From assembly GCF_002911015.1 (NCBI RefSeq), contig NZ_KZ626855.1, positions 1 through 64,000 on the forward strand: a stretch of DNA of 64,000 nucleotides, written 5' to 3'. Of this stretch, positions 40,793-49,980 are shown one piece after another. The notes beneath the pieces were generated by a model. The model did not search any database. It saw nothing but the letters and a program-made list of their open reading frames with translations, and was not told where the DNA came from. Both the position numbers and the translations under genes were made by a program. Numbering within the stretch: the stretch's first letter is position 1; each line of letters opens with the position of its first letter. The DNA comes from Streptomyces populi (lineage in GTDB: Bacteria; Actinomycetota; Actinomycetes; Streptomycetales; Streptomycetaceae).

Positions 40793-43700
40793 TTCCGGGC
40801 CTCCGTCCCTGTCGCCCCGGTGATTCCCGCGCGTCGGCGGTACTCCGCCACCAGCTTCGGCAGGTCCGGCCCGCGGGGGCGGCGCCCGGGCCGGATGTCG
40901 GCCGTGAGCGCCTTGTCCTCCTGGATGTGGGCGTTGGGGTCGAGCGCGATGGCCATCAGCTCGTTGGCCGCGTCACCGGTGGACACCCCGTTGGGCCCCC
41001 AGTGGAAGGGCAGACCGATCTGGTGGACGGTCCGCCCGTGCACGGTCAGGGGCGCGAGCCGCTCGGTGACCAGGACGCGCGCCTCCACGGCGTTGCGCGC
41101 GGTGACGATCGTCGCCCAGCCGCCGTGTTCCAGGCCGCGCTCGGCGGCGAGCTGCGGGGAGAGTTCGCAGAAGAACTCGGGCTGGAGCTCCGAGAGGTAG
41201 GACGACCAGCGGCTCATCCCGCCCGCGGTGAAGTGCTCGGTGAGGCGGTGGGTGGTGACGACGTACGGGTAGACCTCCGAGCCCGGCTCGTCACCGCCGG
41301 GGTGGTAGCGGTTGCCCTCGCGCGGCAGCAGCTGCCGTACCGGGGAGCGCGGGGTCGAGGGGTGGAGGAGGTTGGGGAAGGGCGAGTCCTGCGGCTCGTA
41401 GTGGGTGGGCAGCGGGCCGTCCTCCAGCCCGGCCGGCGCGTACAGCCAGCCCTTGCCGTCGGCCTGCATGATGAACGGGTCGTCGCCGCGCAGGGCGTCG
41501 GGACCGGTCGCGCCCTCCGGAGGGACGTGGCCGGGTGCGCGGTCCGGGATGAAGTCGGGGACGTCACGCCCGGTCCACTCCCCCGCCTCCTCGTCCCACC
41601 ACACGTACGCCTTGCGTTCGCTCCAGGGGGTGCCGTCGGGCGCGGCGGAGGCGCGGTTGTAGAGGATGCGCCGGTTGGCGGGCCAGGCCCAGGCCCACTC
41701 GGCGGCCACGTGGTCCTGTTCGGTGTGGGGGGTGCGGCGGGCCGCGTGGTTGATCCCGTCGGCGTAGACACCGCAGTAGATCCAGCAGCCGCAGCGGGTG
41801 GAACCGTCGTCCTTCAGCTCCGTGTAGGCGGAGAGCGGCGCGCCGTCCGGGCCGTGTCCGTTGATCTCGGCCAGGACCGCGGCGGCGACCGGTTCACGCT
41901 GCGGGCCGTCGACGGGATAGTCCCAGGCGAGGTCCTGGACGGGCCGGTCCATGGGGTCGGACGAGCCGGCCAGCCGTTCCTTGACGCGCCGGCCCAGGTG
42001 ATAGGTGAACCACAGGTCGCTGCGCGCGTCCCCCTCCGGTTCCACGGCCGCGTGGTGCCACTGGAGCCAGCGGTTGGTGTTGGTGAACGAGCCGGACTTC
42101 TCGGTGTGGGCGGCGGCGGGGAAGAAGAAGACCTCGGTGCCGTTGTCCTCGGTGCGCAGCTCCCCGGTCTCGGTCTCGGGGCCGTCCTTCCACCAGGTCG
42201 CGGACTCGATCAGGGAGAAGTCGCGCACGACCAGCCACTTCAGGTTGGCCATGCCGAGGCGCTGGAGCCGGGTGTTGGCGGAGCCCACGGCGGGGTTCTC
42301 GCCCATCAGGAAGTAGCCCTCGCAGGTGCCGTCGAGCTGGGCCATGACCGTGTCGTAGGTGGCGTGGGAGCCGGTGAGGCGCGGGAGGTGGTCGAAGCAG
42401 AAGTCGTTGTCGGCGGTGGCGGCGTCTCCGTAGTACGCCTTGAGCAGGCTGACGAAGTAGGCCCGCATGTTCCCCCAGAAGCCCTTCTCGGTGCGGACGG
42501 CCTCCACGAACGTGTCCAGGTCCTCGTGGGCGTGGGCGTGGGGCATCGGGAGGTAGCCGGGGAGCAGGTTGTAGAGGGTGGGGATGTCGCTGGAGCCCTG
42601 GATGGAGGCGTGGCCGCGCAGTGCCTGGATGCCGCCGCCGGGCCGGCCGATGTTGCCGAGGAGGAGCTGGAGGATGCAGGCGGCGCGGATGTACTGGGAG
42701 CCGGTGGAGTGCTGGGTCCAGCCGACCGCGTACACGAAGGCGCTGGTGCGGTCCCGGCCGGAGTTGGCGGTCAGTGCCTCGCAGACGCGCAGGAAGGTGG
42801 CTCGCGGGATGCCGCAGGTCTCCTCGACGAGTTCGGGGGTGTAGCGGGCGTAGTGGCGTCTGAGGATCTGGTAGACGCAGCGCGGGTGGGTCAGCGTCTC
42901 GTCGCGGGGCGGGCGGCCGCTGGTCCGGGCTCCGCCCGAGCCGTGGGACTCGGAGTGGCCCGAGCCCTGGGTCTTCTGCTCGTACTGTTCGTCGACGTCG
43001 CCGGCGGGTGCCTGGACGTCCACTCCCTCGTACTGCCAGCTCCTCGGGTCGTAGCGACGGCCCTCCTCGTCGAGCCCGGAGAAGACACCGTCCAGGTCCT
43101 CGGTGTCCCGGAAGTCCTCGTCGACGATCGAGGCGGCGTTGGTGTAGGCGAGGACGTACTCCCGGAAGTCCTTCTCCTCGGTGAGCACGTGGTTGATCAC
43201 CGCGCCGAGGAACGCGATGTCGCTGCCGGCCCGGATCGGCACGTGGAGATCGGCGAGGGCGCTGGTGCGGGTGAAGCGCGGGTCGACGTGGATGACGCGG
43301 GCGCCGCGCCGTTTGGCCTCCATGACCCACTGGAAGCCGACCGGATGCGCCTCGGCGTAGTTGGACCCCTGGATGACGATGCAGTCCGCGAACTGCAGGT
43401 CCTGCATGAAGGTGGTGGCGCCGCCGCGTCCGAAGGAGGTGCCGAGGCCCGCGACGGTGGAGCTGTGGCACACCCTGGCCTGGTTCTCCACCTGGACGAT
43501 GCCGAGTCCCGTGAACAGCTTCTTGATCAGGTAGTTCTCCTCGTTGTCGAGGGTCGCGCCGCCGAGGCTCGCGATGCCGAGCGTGCGGGCGGTGCGCACC
43601 CCGTCGCTCTCCCACTCCCAGGTGCGGCGCCGGGTCTCGACCACCCGGTCGGCGACCATGTCCATGGCCGTCTCCAGGTCCAGTCGTTCCCAGTCGGTGG

Positions 43701-44034
43701 CGTACGGGCGCCGGTACAGGACCTCGTGCAGGCGCGCGGGGCCGGTGGTGAGCTGGAGGGTGGCCGAGCCCTTGGGGCAGAGGCGGCCCCGGCTGACGGG
43801 TGAGTCCGGGTCGCCCTCGATCTGGACGACCTCGTCGTCCTTGACGTAGATCTGCTGGCCGCAGCCGACCGCGCAGTACGGGCAGACCGACTGCACCACC
43901 CGGTCGGCGCTGTCGGTGCGCGGTCTCAGCCGTTCCGTACGGGACGACATGGCGGCGCGGCCGCGCCCCAGCGGGTCGGGGCCGGTCAGCTGGCGGTAGA
44001 CGGGCCACTCGCTGACCCACGTTCGCACACCCAT
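40789..44034 (-). CDS. formate dehydrogenase catalytic (molybdopterin) subunit, Cys type
   Basis: 1081 residues from the ATG at 44034 (AAGGA upstream). The [4Fe-4S] site is CPYCAVGCGQ (C51, C54, C58, with C86 in GRLCPKG). The Mo ligand is Cys189 in ARVCHSSTVAGLGTSFGRGG with the neighbouring His190, where E. coli FdnG/FdoG has selenocysteine; the codon is TGC. The MGD domains follow, ending with the C-terminal ADIRPGRRPRG. An insertion of low-complexity acidic and Gly/Ser-rich residues (about 325-375) is unusual. It oxidises formate to CO2. No Tat signal is evident (no RR-x-FL-K near the start), so it likely faces the cytosol. Confidence 0.93.
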   Translation of the reverse strand: MGVRTWVSEWPVYRQLTGPDPLGRGRAAMSSRTERLRPRTDSADRVVQSVCPYCAVGCGQQIYVKDDEVVQIEGDPDSPVSRGRLCPKGSATLQLTTGPARLHEVLYRRPYATDWERLDLETAMDMVADRVVETRRRTWEWESDGVRTARTLGIASLGGATLDNEENYLIKKLFTGLGIVQVENQARVCHSSTVAGLGTSFGRGGATTFMQDLQFADCIVIQGSNYAEAHPVGFQWVMEAKRRGARVIHVDPRFTRTSALADLHVPIRAGSDIAFLGAVINHVLTEEKDFREYVLAYTNAASIVDEDFRDTEDLDGVFSGLDEEGRRYDPRSWQYEGVDVQAPAGDVDEQYEQKTQGSGHSESHGSGGARTSGRPPRDETLTHPRCVYQILRRHYARYTPELVEETCGIPRATFLRVCEALTANSGRDRTSAFVYAVGWTQHSTGSQYIRAACILQLLLGNIGRPGGGIQALRGHASIQGSSDIPTLYNLLPGYLPMPHAHAHEDLDTFVEAVRTEKGFWGNMRAYFVSLLKAYYGDAATADNDFCFDHLPRLTGSHATYDTVMAQLDGTCEGYFLMGENPAVGSANTRLQRLGMANLKWLVVRDFSLIESATWWKDGPETETGELRTEDNGTEVFFFPAAAHTEKSGSFTNTNRWLQWHHAAVEPEGDARSDLWFTYHLGRRVKERLAGSSDPMDRPVQDLAWDYPVDGPQREPVAAAVLAEINGHGPDGAPLSAYTELKDDGSTRCGCWIYCGVYADGINHAARRTPHTEQDHVAAEWAWAWPANRRILYNRASAAPDGTPWSERKAYVWWDEEAGEWTGRDVPDFIPDRAPGHVPPEGATGPDALRGDDPFIMQADGKGWLYAPAGLEDGPLPTHYEPQDSPFPNLLHPSTPRSPVRQLLPREGNRYHPGGDEPGSEVYPYVVTTHRLTEHFTAGGMSRWSSYLSELQPEFFCELSPQLAAERGLEHGGWATIVTARNAVEARVLVTERLAPLTVHGRTVHQIGLPFHWGPNGVSTGDAANELMAIALDPNAHIQEDKALTADIRPGRRPRGPDLPKLVAEYRRRAGITGATGTEARK

Positions 44035-44120
44035 CGTGATTCCTTTCCGGCGGCCGGGCTCGGTCGGCGGTCGCGGGCACGGCCCCGGGCCGTCACCCGG
44101 GCTCCCGCGGTGCCAGGGGG

Positions 44121-44432
44121 TCAGTCGGCCGGTTCGTCGGGCACCGGGTGCTCGGCGGGGGAGCCGGCGGGATCCGGGGTGCCCTCGCGACCGGTGTCCC
44201 CCTCGTCCGTGCCGGGGACCTCCGCGTCGGGCTCCTGCGCGTCCTCGGCTCCGCCTTCCGCGCCCTGGCGCTCCGTCTCGGGCCTGCGGCTCCCGGGCGG
44301 CCGTCCGGGCACGCCGACGACGTCCAAGGGGTCCTCGTCGGGTGCGGCCTGCTGATCGGGAAGGTCCCTCGGTACGGGCTTCGGCATCGGCCCCTCACCG
44401 GTCCCGGGGCCCTGTGGGCGGGGCTCGCTCAC
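44121..44432 (-). CDS. small acidic disordered protein
   Basis: 103 residues from a GTG at 44432. It is rich in Pro, Glu, Asp and Gly (PKPVPRDLPDQQAAPDEDPL, then VPGTDEGDTGREGTPDPAGS) with no hydrophobic core, so it is probably disordered. It lies between the start of the formate dehydrogenase operon and the antiporter promoter. Function unknown. Its Pro-rich character resembles linkers, so it could be a spurious frame. Confidence 0.5.
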   Translation of the reverse strand: MSEPRPQGPGTGEGPMPKPVPRDLPDQQAAPDEDPLDVVGVPGRPPGSRRPETERQGAEGGAEDAQEPDAEVPGTDEGDTGREGTPDPAGSPAEHPVPDEPAD

Positions 44433-44824
44433 GGCGTCCTCATTTCCTCGCGCGGGTGTGGCGTGACGCGCAAGTACCCCTCTCGTTCGTGATGATGCAG
44501 GTGACCGCCGGACCGCCCGGTTCCGGCCGGCGGGACGGAGGACGCTCCGGCCCCACCGGCGCGGCCGCCCCGCTCCCGTCGGTACAGGACCGGCCCCCTC
44601 GGCCCGGTCCCGGGACGTCGGCACCGGCGATCCCGCTCCGGGCCCGCCCCGGCACCGGCTTCCCGCGGGGTGCTCCCTTCCTCGCGCGCGGTGCATGCCC
44701 GCGGTCCCGCAGGGCACTGGATGGACCGGGCTCACGCACGACGACCACGAGCACCACGAGGACACGCGGAGGTCACCTTGCGCACGACCGGATCCCCCTC
44801 GGCGGACAGCGCCGTGACCCCGGC
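44433..44824. other. intergenic region (392 bp)
   Basis: It separates the minus-strand small protein from the antiporter operon and should carry the antiporter promoter. I see no motif strong enough to name and no gene. Confidence 0.4.
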
Positions 44825-45007
44825 ATGAGGAGGGGACGGCTGGGCGCGACGGTCGCCGAGATCCTGGTGTGGCAGGTGGCGCTGTCGGTGCTGTGGCTCG
44901 TGCTCATCAGCACGGTCGACCCCCTCGAACTGTTCGTCGGGCTGGGCTGCGCGCTGGTGGGCGCGGTCGCGGCGGTGGCGGCGCGCCGGGCGGTGAGCGG
45001 CCGGTGA
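44825..45007 (+). CDS. mnhE: short MrpE/MnhE-like antiporter subunit
   Basis: 60 residues from the ATG at 44825. It contains VAEILVWQVALSVLWLVLIS (helix) and VDPLELFVGLGCALVGAVAA (helix), matching only the first part of MnhE, which is normally about 150 residues. No longer start with the right frame is seen. The next gene overlaps it by GTGA. It may be a shortened subunit common in actinobacteria, or a partial one. Confidence 0.7.
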   Translation: MRRGRLGATVAEILVWQVALSVLWLVLISTVDPLELFVGLGCALVGAVAAVAARRAVSGR

Positions 45008-45465
45008 ACGCGTGGCTCGTGTGTGCGTCGCTGCTCCTGGTGGCAGGTCTCCTCCCGGTCGTGTGGGGCACGGCGCGGGGGCCGCTCGGGCACAGGGTCG
45101 TGGCCCAGAACTGCGGCACCTCCGTCGTGTGTCTGGTGATGCTGCTGCTCGCCCAGGGCTACGAACGCCCCGCCTACACCGATCTGGCCCTGGTCCTCGC
45201 CGTACTGGGCCCGGTCGGCACGCTCGTGTTCGCGCGGCTGCTCTCCGGCGAACTGGACGAGGAACCGCGGTGGGGGCGGGCCGTGACCGCGCTGACGGTG
45301 GCCGCCACGGCGCCGGTGGTGATCGCGTCCTGCGCGGCCACCGGACCGGGGCGGGCCGCGGTCAAGGTCGTGTTCATCGGAGTGCTGCTCGCCGCCGGGA
45401 ACGTCATCGCCTCACGGACGCTGTCCGGCGCCCACCGCAACCCGACGGAGACCCGGTATGACTGA
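45004..45465 (+). CDS. fused MrpF-MrpG-like antiporter subunit
   Basis: 153 residues from a GTG at 45004. The first half (about 1-85) has MrpF character (LASLLLVAGLLPVVW type helix, ERPAYTDLALVLAVLGPVGT). The second half (about 90-150) has the MnhG-type helix KVVFIGVLLAAGNVIASRTL. In most bacteria these are two genes. It overlaps mnhE (GTGA) and the DUF4040 gene (8 bp). Five or six helices are expected in all. Confidence 0.7.
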   Translation: MNAWLVCASLLLVAGLLPVVWGTARGPLGHRVVAQNCGTSVVCLVMLLLAQGYERPAYTDLALVLAVLGPVGTLVFARLLSGELDEEPRWGRAVTALTVAATAPVVIASCAATGPGRAAVKVVFIGVLLAAGNVIASRTLSGAHRNPTETRYD

Positions 45466-45718
45466 CACCCTCCTGCTGATCTCGCTGTGCGCCGTGGCCG
45501 CCACCGCCACGGCCGCGGTGCTGGTCCGTGATCCGGCCCGCCAGGCCCTGGTGCTCTCGGTGCTCGGCCTGGCACTCGCGGTGCTGTTCACCGTCCTGCA
45601 GGCACCGGACGTCGCCCTGTCGCAGCTCGCGGTCGGCTCGGCGCTCACCCCCTTGCTGATCCTCCTGTCCGTACGGAAGGTGCGCCGCCGCGGGCGGCGC
45701 GAGGAGGACGGCCGGTGA
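45458..45718 (+). CDS. MbhD/DUF4040-type antiporter subunit
   Basis: 86 residues. Three helices, with LRDPARQALVLSVLGLALAV-like order: VLVRDPARQALVLSVLGLAL, FTVLQAPDVALSQLAVGSAL, LTPLLILLSVRKVRRRG. The APDVALSQLAVG loop is the DUF4040 (MbhD, MrpA C-terminal) signature. This piece is normally part of large MrpA or a separate Mbh hydrogenase subunit. It overlaps its neighbours on both sides. Confidence 0.85.
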   Translation: MTDTLLLISLCAVAATATAAVLVRDPARQALVLSVLGLALAVLFTVLQAPDVALSQLAVGSALTPLLILLSVRKVRRRGRREEDGR

Positions 45719-46455
45719 GCCGCCGCCTGCGGATGTGGATCCTGGCCGTGGGCGCCCTCGGCTTCGCCGCCCTGTTCTGCGCCGCCTGCCCGCGACTGCC
45801 CGCCTTCGGCGGGGACAGCCACCCCTACGGTGAGCGTGCCGTGCGAGCCGCGCTGGCCCACCGCACCGCCAACGTCGTCGCGGCGGTCAACTTCGACCAG
45901 CGGGCGTTCGACACCCTGGGCGAGGAGAGCATCCTGTTCGCCTCGGTACTCGGAACGGTCGTCCTGCTGCGGCAGACGCGCGAGGAGCGCGAGGTGCCGC
46001 CCGCGCCGGCCCGGGTCCCGCTCCCCGTCCGCCGCTACGCGCTCCTCCTGCTGCCCGTCGCCCTGGTCGTCGGCCTCTACGTCGTCGCCCACGGCCAGCT
46101 CAGCCCGGGGGGCGGGTTCCAGGGCGGGGTCGTCGTGGCGACCGCGCTCCACCTGCTCTACATCGGGGCCGACTACCGCGCCCTGGAGCGCGTCCGCCCG
46201 GTCGGCGTGTACGAGATCGGGGACGCGGCCGGCGAGGGGGCGTACCTGGTGCTGGGACTCGCCGGACTCGTCGCGGGGTCCTCGTTCCTGGCCAACACCG
46301 TCATCGGGTACGGCACGTTCAACACGCTCGCGTCGGGCGGCATCGTGCCCCTGCTGAACATGACCGTCGGCATGGAGGTGGCCTGTGCCGTGGTCGTGCT
46401 GCTCGCCCGCTTCCTCGACCAGGCCGTGGAGATCGAGGAGGAGAGCGGGCGATGA
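45715..46455 (+). CDS. MnhB-type antiporter subunit
   Basis: 246 residues. After an N-terminal part resembling the C-terminal end of MrpA (FDQRAFDTLGEESILFASVL), the MnhB domain has YVVAHGQLSPGGGFQGGVVV and ends SGGIVPLLNMTVGMEVACAV. The HGQxxPGGGFQGG motif is diagnostic. It overlaps the DUF4040 gene by GTGA. About seven helices. Confidence 0.9.
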   Translation: MSRRLRMWILAVGALGFAALFCAACPRLPAFGGDSHPYGERAVRAALAHRTANVVAAVNFDQRAFDTLGEESILFASVLGTVVLLRQTREEREVPPAPARVPLPVRRYALLLLPVALVVGLYVVAHGQLSPGGGFQGGVVVATALHLLYIGADYRALERVRPVGVYEIGDAAGEGAYLVLGLAGLVAGSSFLANTVIGYGTFNTLASGGIVPLLNMTVGMEVACAVVVLLARFLDQAVEIEEESGR

Positions 46456-46474
46456 ACGAGCGGAGGACCACGTC

Positions 46475-46825
46475 ATGATGTCCGTCCTGCCCTACCTGTT
46501 CGCGGGCTGGATCTTCCTGGCCGGGTGCTACGGCCTCGCCACCAGCCGGCATCTGGTGCACGCGGTGGGGTGCCTGGCGGTCTGCCAGTCCTCCACCTAC
46601 GTCCTGCTGCTGGCCGTGGGCTACCGCGACGGCGGTACCGCGCCGGTCTTCTCCGACCTGAAGCCGGGATCGAGGCCGCTCGTCGACCCCGTGGTGCAGG
46701 CCCTGGCCCTGACGGACGTGGTGGTCGGCGCGACGGTCACGGCCCTGCTGCTCGCCCTCGTGATGCAGGTCGCCAAACGGCACGGCACGGTGGACCCCGA
46801 CGAACTGTCCGAGCTGCGCGGATGA
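46475..46825 (+). CDS. MnhC/NuoK-like antiporter subunit
   Basis: 116 residues from an ATG with GGAGG 8 bases upstream. Three helices in NuoK order: [40 protein letters not shown] and [20 protein letters not shown]. The conserved TDxVVG is that of MnhC. Stop overlaps the next ATG (ATGA). Confidence 0.88.
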   Translation: MMSVLPYLFAGWIFLAGCYGLATSRHLVHAVGCLAVCQSSTYVLLLAVGYRDGGTAPVFSDLKPGSRPLVDPVVQALALTDVVVGATVTALLLALVMQVAKRHGTVDPDELSELRG

Positions 46826-48564
46826 GCCGGCTGCTGCCCCTGGTCGTCGCGCTGCCGCTGCTGGGCGCCGCCGTACTGGTGGCCGCGGGGCGCCGGCTTC
46901 CGCGGGCCGCCGCCGAGACGATCGGCTGCGCGGTGGCGGCGGCCACCGCGGGCCTGGCCCTGGCGCTCCTCGCGGGGTCCGGTCCGGAGGCGGTCGAGTG
47001 GGTGGGCGGCTGGCGCCCGCACGGCGGCGAGGGGGTCGGCATCGTCCTGGTCGGCGACGCGCCCGGGACGGGACTCGCGTCGCTGGTCTCCGTCCTGGTG
47101 GTCGCCGTGCTCGTCTACTCCTGGCGCTACTTCGACGAGCCGCCGCACCGGCACGCCGGCTCCTTCCCCGCCCTCGTCCTGCTCTTCCAGGCGGGCATGT
47201 GCGGCTTCGCCCTCACGGGGGACCTCTTCGACGCCTTCGTCTTCTTCGAGCTGATGGGCGTCGTGGCGTACGCCCTGACCGGCTACCGCGTGGAGGAGGC
47301 GAAGGCGGTGCAGGGCGCGCTCACGTTCGGGGTCGTCAACTCACTGGGCGCGTACGCGACGCTGACGGGGATCGTGCTGCTGTACGCCCGCACCGGGGAA
47401 CTCGGCATGCGGCGGATCGGAGTACGGCTCGACGCCCTCGGCGGGCCCGATGCGCTGACCCTGTGCGCCTTCGTCCTGGTGCTCACCGGGCTCCTGGTCA
47501 AGGCGGCGGCCGTCCCGTTCCACTTCTGGCTGCCGGACGCGCACGCCGTGGCGCCGACCCCGGTCTGCATGCTGCTGTCCGGCGTCATGGTGGAGCTGGG
47601 CTCCTACGGTGTGTGGCGGGTGTACCACACGGTCTTCGCCGGGCCCGGGGGCATCCCGGCGCCGGACGCCGAACACGCCCTCGTCACCATCGGCGTCCTG
47701 ACGGCGCTGGCCGGCTCGGTGATGTGCTGGCAGCAGCGGCACGTGAAGCGGCTCCTCGCCTTCTCGACCGTGGCGCACACGGGGCTGTTCCTCGTCGGGA
47801 TCGGCCTGCTGAGCCACGAGGCGACCAGCGGTGTCGCCGTCTACATCGCGGGCCACGCGGGTGCGAAGGCCGCCCTCTTCGCCTGCACGGGCATCCTCCT
47901 CGACCGGTACGGCAGCGTCGACGAGCACGAACTGCACGGGCGCGCGAGGGAACTGAAAGGGGTCGGCGTGCTGTTCGTGGCCGGTGCGTTGGCCCTGTCC
48001 GGGATGCCTCCCTTCGCGACGGGGCTCGGCAAGGCGCTCACCGAGGAGGCCGGCGGCCCGCTCCTCACCGTGGTGTTCGTCGCCGCGTCGGCGGTCACCG
48101 CGGGGGCGGTCCTGCGGGTGGCCGCGCGGGTGTTCCTCGGCGCCGGTGAGCGGCCCGCGGCCGCGGCGGCGTACGAGACGAAGGGGGAGCGGGAGGAGCC
48201 GGAGAGCCGGGGGCGGCTCCTGCGGGTGCCCGCGACGATGGCCGCGGTCCCCGCCGTCCTGCTCGCCGGGGCTCTCGTGGCCGGGCTGCTCCCGGAGTTC
48301 GCCGCGCGTGCGGGCCGGGCGTTCGGTACCGGGGAACCACCGCACTGGACAGCGCCGGGCCTCGTCCTCGGCCTCGTCTCGACCGCGCTCGCGGTGGGAC
48401 TGGCCGCGGCGGGCGTCCACGGCCCCGCCCGCCAGGAGCCGTACGGCTGGACGAAGCCGCTGCGCCTCCTGCACTCGGGGCACATCGGCGACTACGTGGT
48501 CTGGCTCCTGGCCGGCATCACCCTGCTCGGCGCACTGGCCCTGCCGGGCGTTCTCACGGGGTGA
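46822..48564 (+). CDS. MnhD/NuoN-like antiporter subunit (complex I subunit 5 family)
   Basis: 580 residues with about 14 helices. [16 protein letters not shown] and [20 protein letters not shown] (Lys in [18 protein letters not shown]) are the proton-channel motifs, followed by [20 protein letters not shown] with the conserved Lys. It is the large ion-pumping subunit. The operon lacks a separate MrpA N-terminal antiporter subunit, so this would be the only large pump unit, as in Mbh-type or Mrp-like modules. It ends at 48564. Confidence 0.9.
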   Translation: MSRLLPLVVALPLLGAAVLVAAGRRLPRAAAETIGCAVAAATAGLALALLAGSGPEAVEWVGGWRPHGGEGVGIVLVGDAPGTGLASLVSVLVVAVLVYSWRYFDEPPHRHAGSFPALVLLFQAGMCGFALTGDLFDAFVFFELMGVVAYALTGYRVEEAKAVQGALTFGVVNSLGAYATLTGIVLLYARTGELGMRRIGVRLDALGGPDALTLCAFVLVLTGLLVKAAAVPFHFWLPDAHAVAPTPVCMLLSGVMVELGSYGVWRVYHTVFAGPGGIPAPDAEHALVTIGVLTALAGSVMCWQQRHVKRLLAFSTVAHTGLFLVGIGLLSHEATSGVAVYIAGHAGAKAALFACTGILLDRYGSVDEHELHGRARELKGVGVLFVAGALALSGMPPFATGLGKALTEEAGGPLLTVVFVAASAVTAGAVLRVAARVFLGAGERPAAAAAYETKGEREEPESRGRLLRVPATMAAVPAVLLAGALVAGLLPEFAARAGRAFGTGEPPHWTAPGLVLGLVSTALAVGLAAAGVHGPARQEPYGWTKPLRLLHSGHIGDYVVWLLAGITLLGALALPGVLTG

Positions 48565-48960
48565 CACCCCCGTCGGTCACGGCGCACCGGCGGCACCCGC
48601 CCCGGCGTGGACCGCGGACGGGTGCCGGACCCCGTCTCACGCGGCCGGGCACCCGGCCGCGGTGCGCGATCAGACGGCGGCCGCGGACACGACGCGGAGA
48701 CGATCACCTGCCCCGGCCCCGCCACGCGGGTCGTCGGCCGGCCCCGCCCGCAGGACACGACGGGCGCCCGGCCCGACTCCCGGGACACGACGGGCACCCG
48801 GCCCCGGGCGCGGAGCCACGACCGGATGCCGGTCCCGCCTCGAGCCGCGGACGGGTGTCCGCCGCGCGCACGTGGTGGCCGTTCGTCCGGCCGTGCTCCC
48901 GGTGGGCGGCGGCGGAGTCCGCGGGAGTCGGAACCGGAGCCGCGTGCCACAAGTGCTCCG
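48565..48960. other. intergenic region (396 bp) with degenerate repeats
   Basis: A weak hairpin (ACGGGG 48556-48561 / CCCCGT 48568-48573) ends the antiporter operon. The rest has no gene but several related GC-rich segments, including the repeat at 48753-48804. Confidence 0.45.
48753..48804. repeat. direct repeat in intergenic region
   Basis: GGACACGACGGGCGCCCGGC at 48753 and GGACACGACGGGCACCCGGC at 48783 differ by one base and lie 30 bp apart. Their role is unknown. Confidence 0.6.
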
Positions 48961-49980
48961 CTACTGCAACGCGCGGACCGCGGCGGTGAAGAGCGGAGGG
49001 AGCCGGGACGCCGCCGGGACGACCAGGCGGGCGGTGCCGGGACGGCGGCTCGCGGCCAGGAGGGCCCCGGTCAGCAGCCGGTGACGGCGGGTCAGCAGGG
49101 CCCACGCCCGCTCGTACTCCCGTGCCCGCCCCGCCGCCAGGCAGCGGACGGCGGCACCGGCCGTCGCGAGGCCGAGGGCGATCCCCTCCCCGGTGAGGGC
49201 GTCGACGTAGCCCGCCGCGTCGCCGACGAGCAGGACGCGCCCGGCGACCCTGCGGCGCACCCGCTGGAGCAGCGGACCGGCGCCCCGCACGCCGGTGGCC
49301 TCTGCTCCGGCCCCGCGCAACGCCGCGGTGAGGTCCGGGAAGTCGCCCAGGTGCTCGTCGTATCCGCGGCGCACACGGCTGAGGACCGCGACGCCCACCA
49401 GGTCGTCGGCGACCGGTGTCACGTAGGCCTCGCCACGGCCGGACCAGTGGACCTCGACGAAGTCCGTCCAGGGCTCGACACGGTAGTGCCGGCGCAGTCC
49501 GTAGCGCCGGTGCGCGCCGCCGGGCAGTTCCAGCCCGAGGCCCCGGCGTACGGTGGAGTGCAGGCCGTCGGCGGCGATCAGCCAGCGCGCCGTGAGACCC
49601 GCGGCGGTGACCGTGTCCGTGCCCTGGCGCACCTCCCCCACCCTGCCCGGAACGATCCGCACGCCGAGGCCGAGTGCGCGCTCGTACAGCGCCCGGTGCA
49701 GTTCGGTGCGGCGGATCCCCAGGCCGCTCGGGCCCCGGAAGAACGCTTCGGCACGGGCGGTGCCGTCCACGTACCGGATTCCGCGCAGTTCCTTCCCCGC
49801 CGCCTCGACGCCCAGCGCCCGCAGCCCGGCGACGCCGCTGGGCATGACGCCCTCTCCGCAGGCCTTGTCCACGGGCGCGGTCCGCGGCTCGACGACCACC
49901 GCCTCCAGACCGGCCAGCGCGCTGTGGACCGCGGCCGCCAGACCGGCCGGGCCGCCGCCGGCCACCAGGACGTCGATCAC
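48961..49980 (-). CDS. srsC: FAD-dependent hydroxylase, SrsC-like
   Basis: 339 residues from a GTG at 49980. FAD site VIDVLVAGGGPAGLAAAVHS at the start, then DKACGEGVMPSGVAGLRALG and LIAADGLHSTVRRGLG (DG motif), and LLVGDAAGYVDALTGEGIAL (GD motif). It is a group A flavin monooxygenase related to geranylgeranyl reductases and to S. griseus SrsC, which hydroxylates alkylresorcinol methyl ethers to form quinones. Its GTG overlaps the SrsB-like stop. The gene order with the type III PKS supports the assignment. Confidence 0.8.
   Translation of the reverse strand: MIDVLVAGGGPAGLAAAVHSALAGLEAVVVEPRTAPVDKACGEGVMPSGVAGLRALGVEAAGKELRGIRYVDGTARAEAFFRGPSGLGIRRTELHRALYERALGLGVRIVPGRVGEVRQGTDTVTAAGLTARWLIAADGLHSTVRRGLGLELPGGAHRRYGLRRHYRVEPWTDFVEVHWSGRGEAYVTPVADDLVGVAVLSRVRRGYDEHLGDFPDLTAALRGAGAEATGVRGAGPLLQRVRRRVAGRVLLVGDAAGYVDALTGEGIALGLATAGAAVRCLAAGRAREYERAWALLTRRHRLLTGALLAASRRPGTARLVVPAASRLPPLFTAAVRALQ

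Noticed and set aside
43460..43480. selenocysteine codon in formate dehydrogenase
   Set aside because: The Mo-ligand codon is TGC on the minus strand, so it is ordinary cysteine.
40927..43803. 958-residue plus-strand frame opposite formate dehydrogenase
   Set aside because: Antisense shadow of the catalytic subunit, composed of Gly/Val/Arg/Glu runs.
44440..44757. 105-residue minus-strand frame in the antiporter promoter region
   Set aside because: No ribosome site and Arg/Gly-rich content; the frame overlaps the expected promoter.
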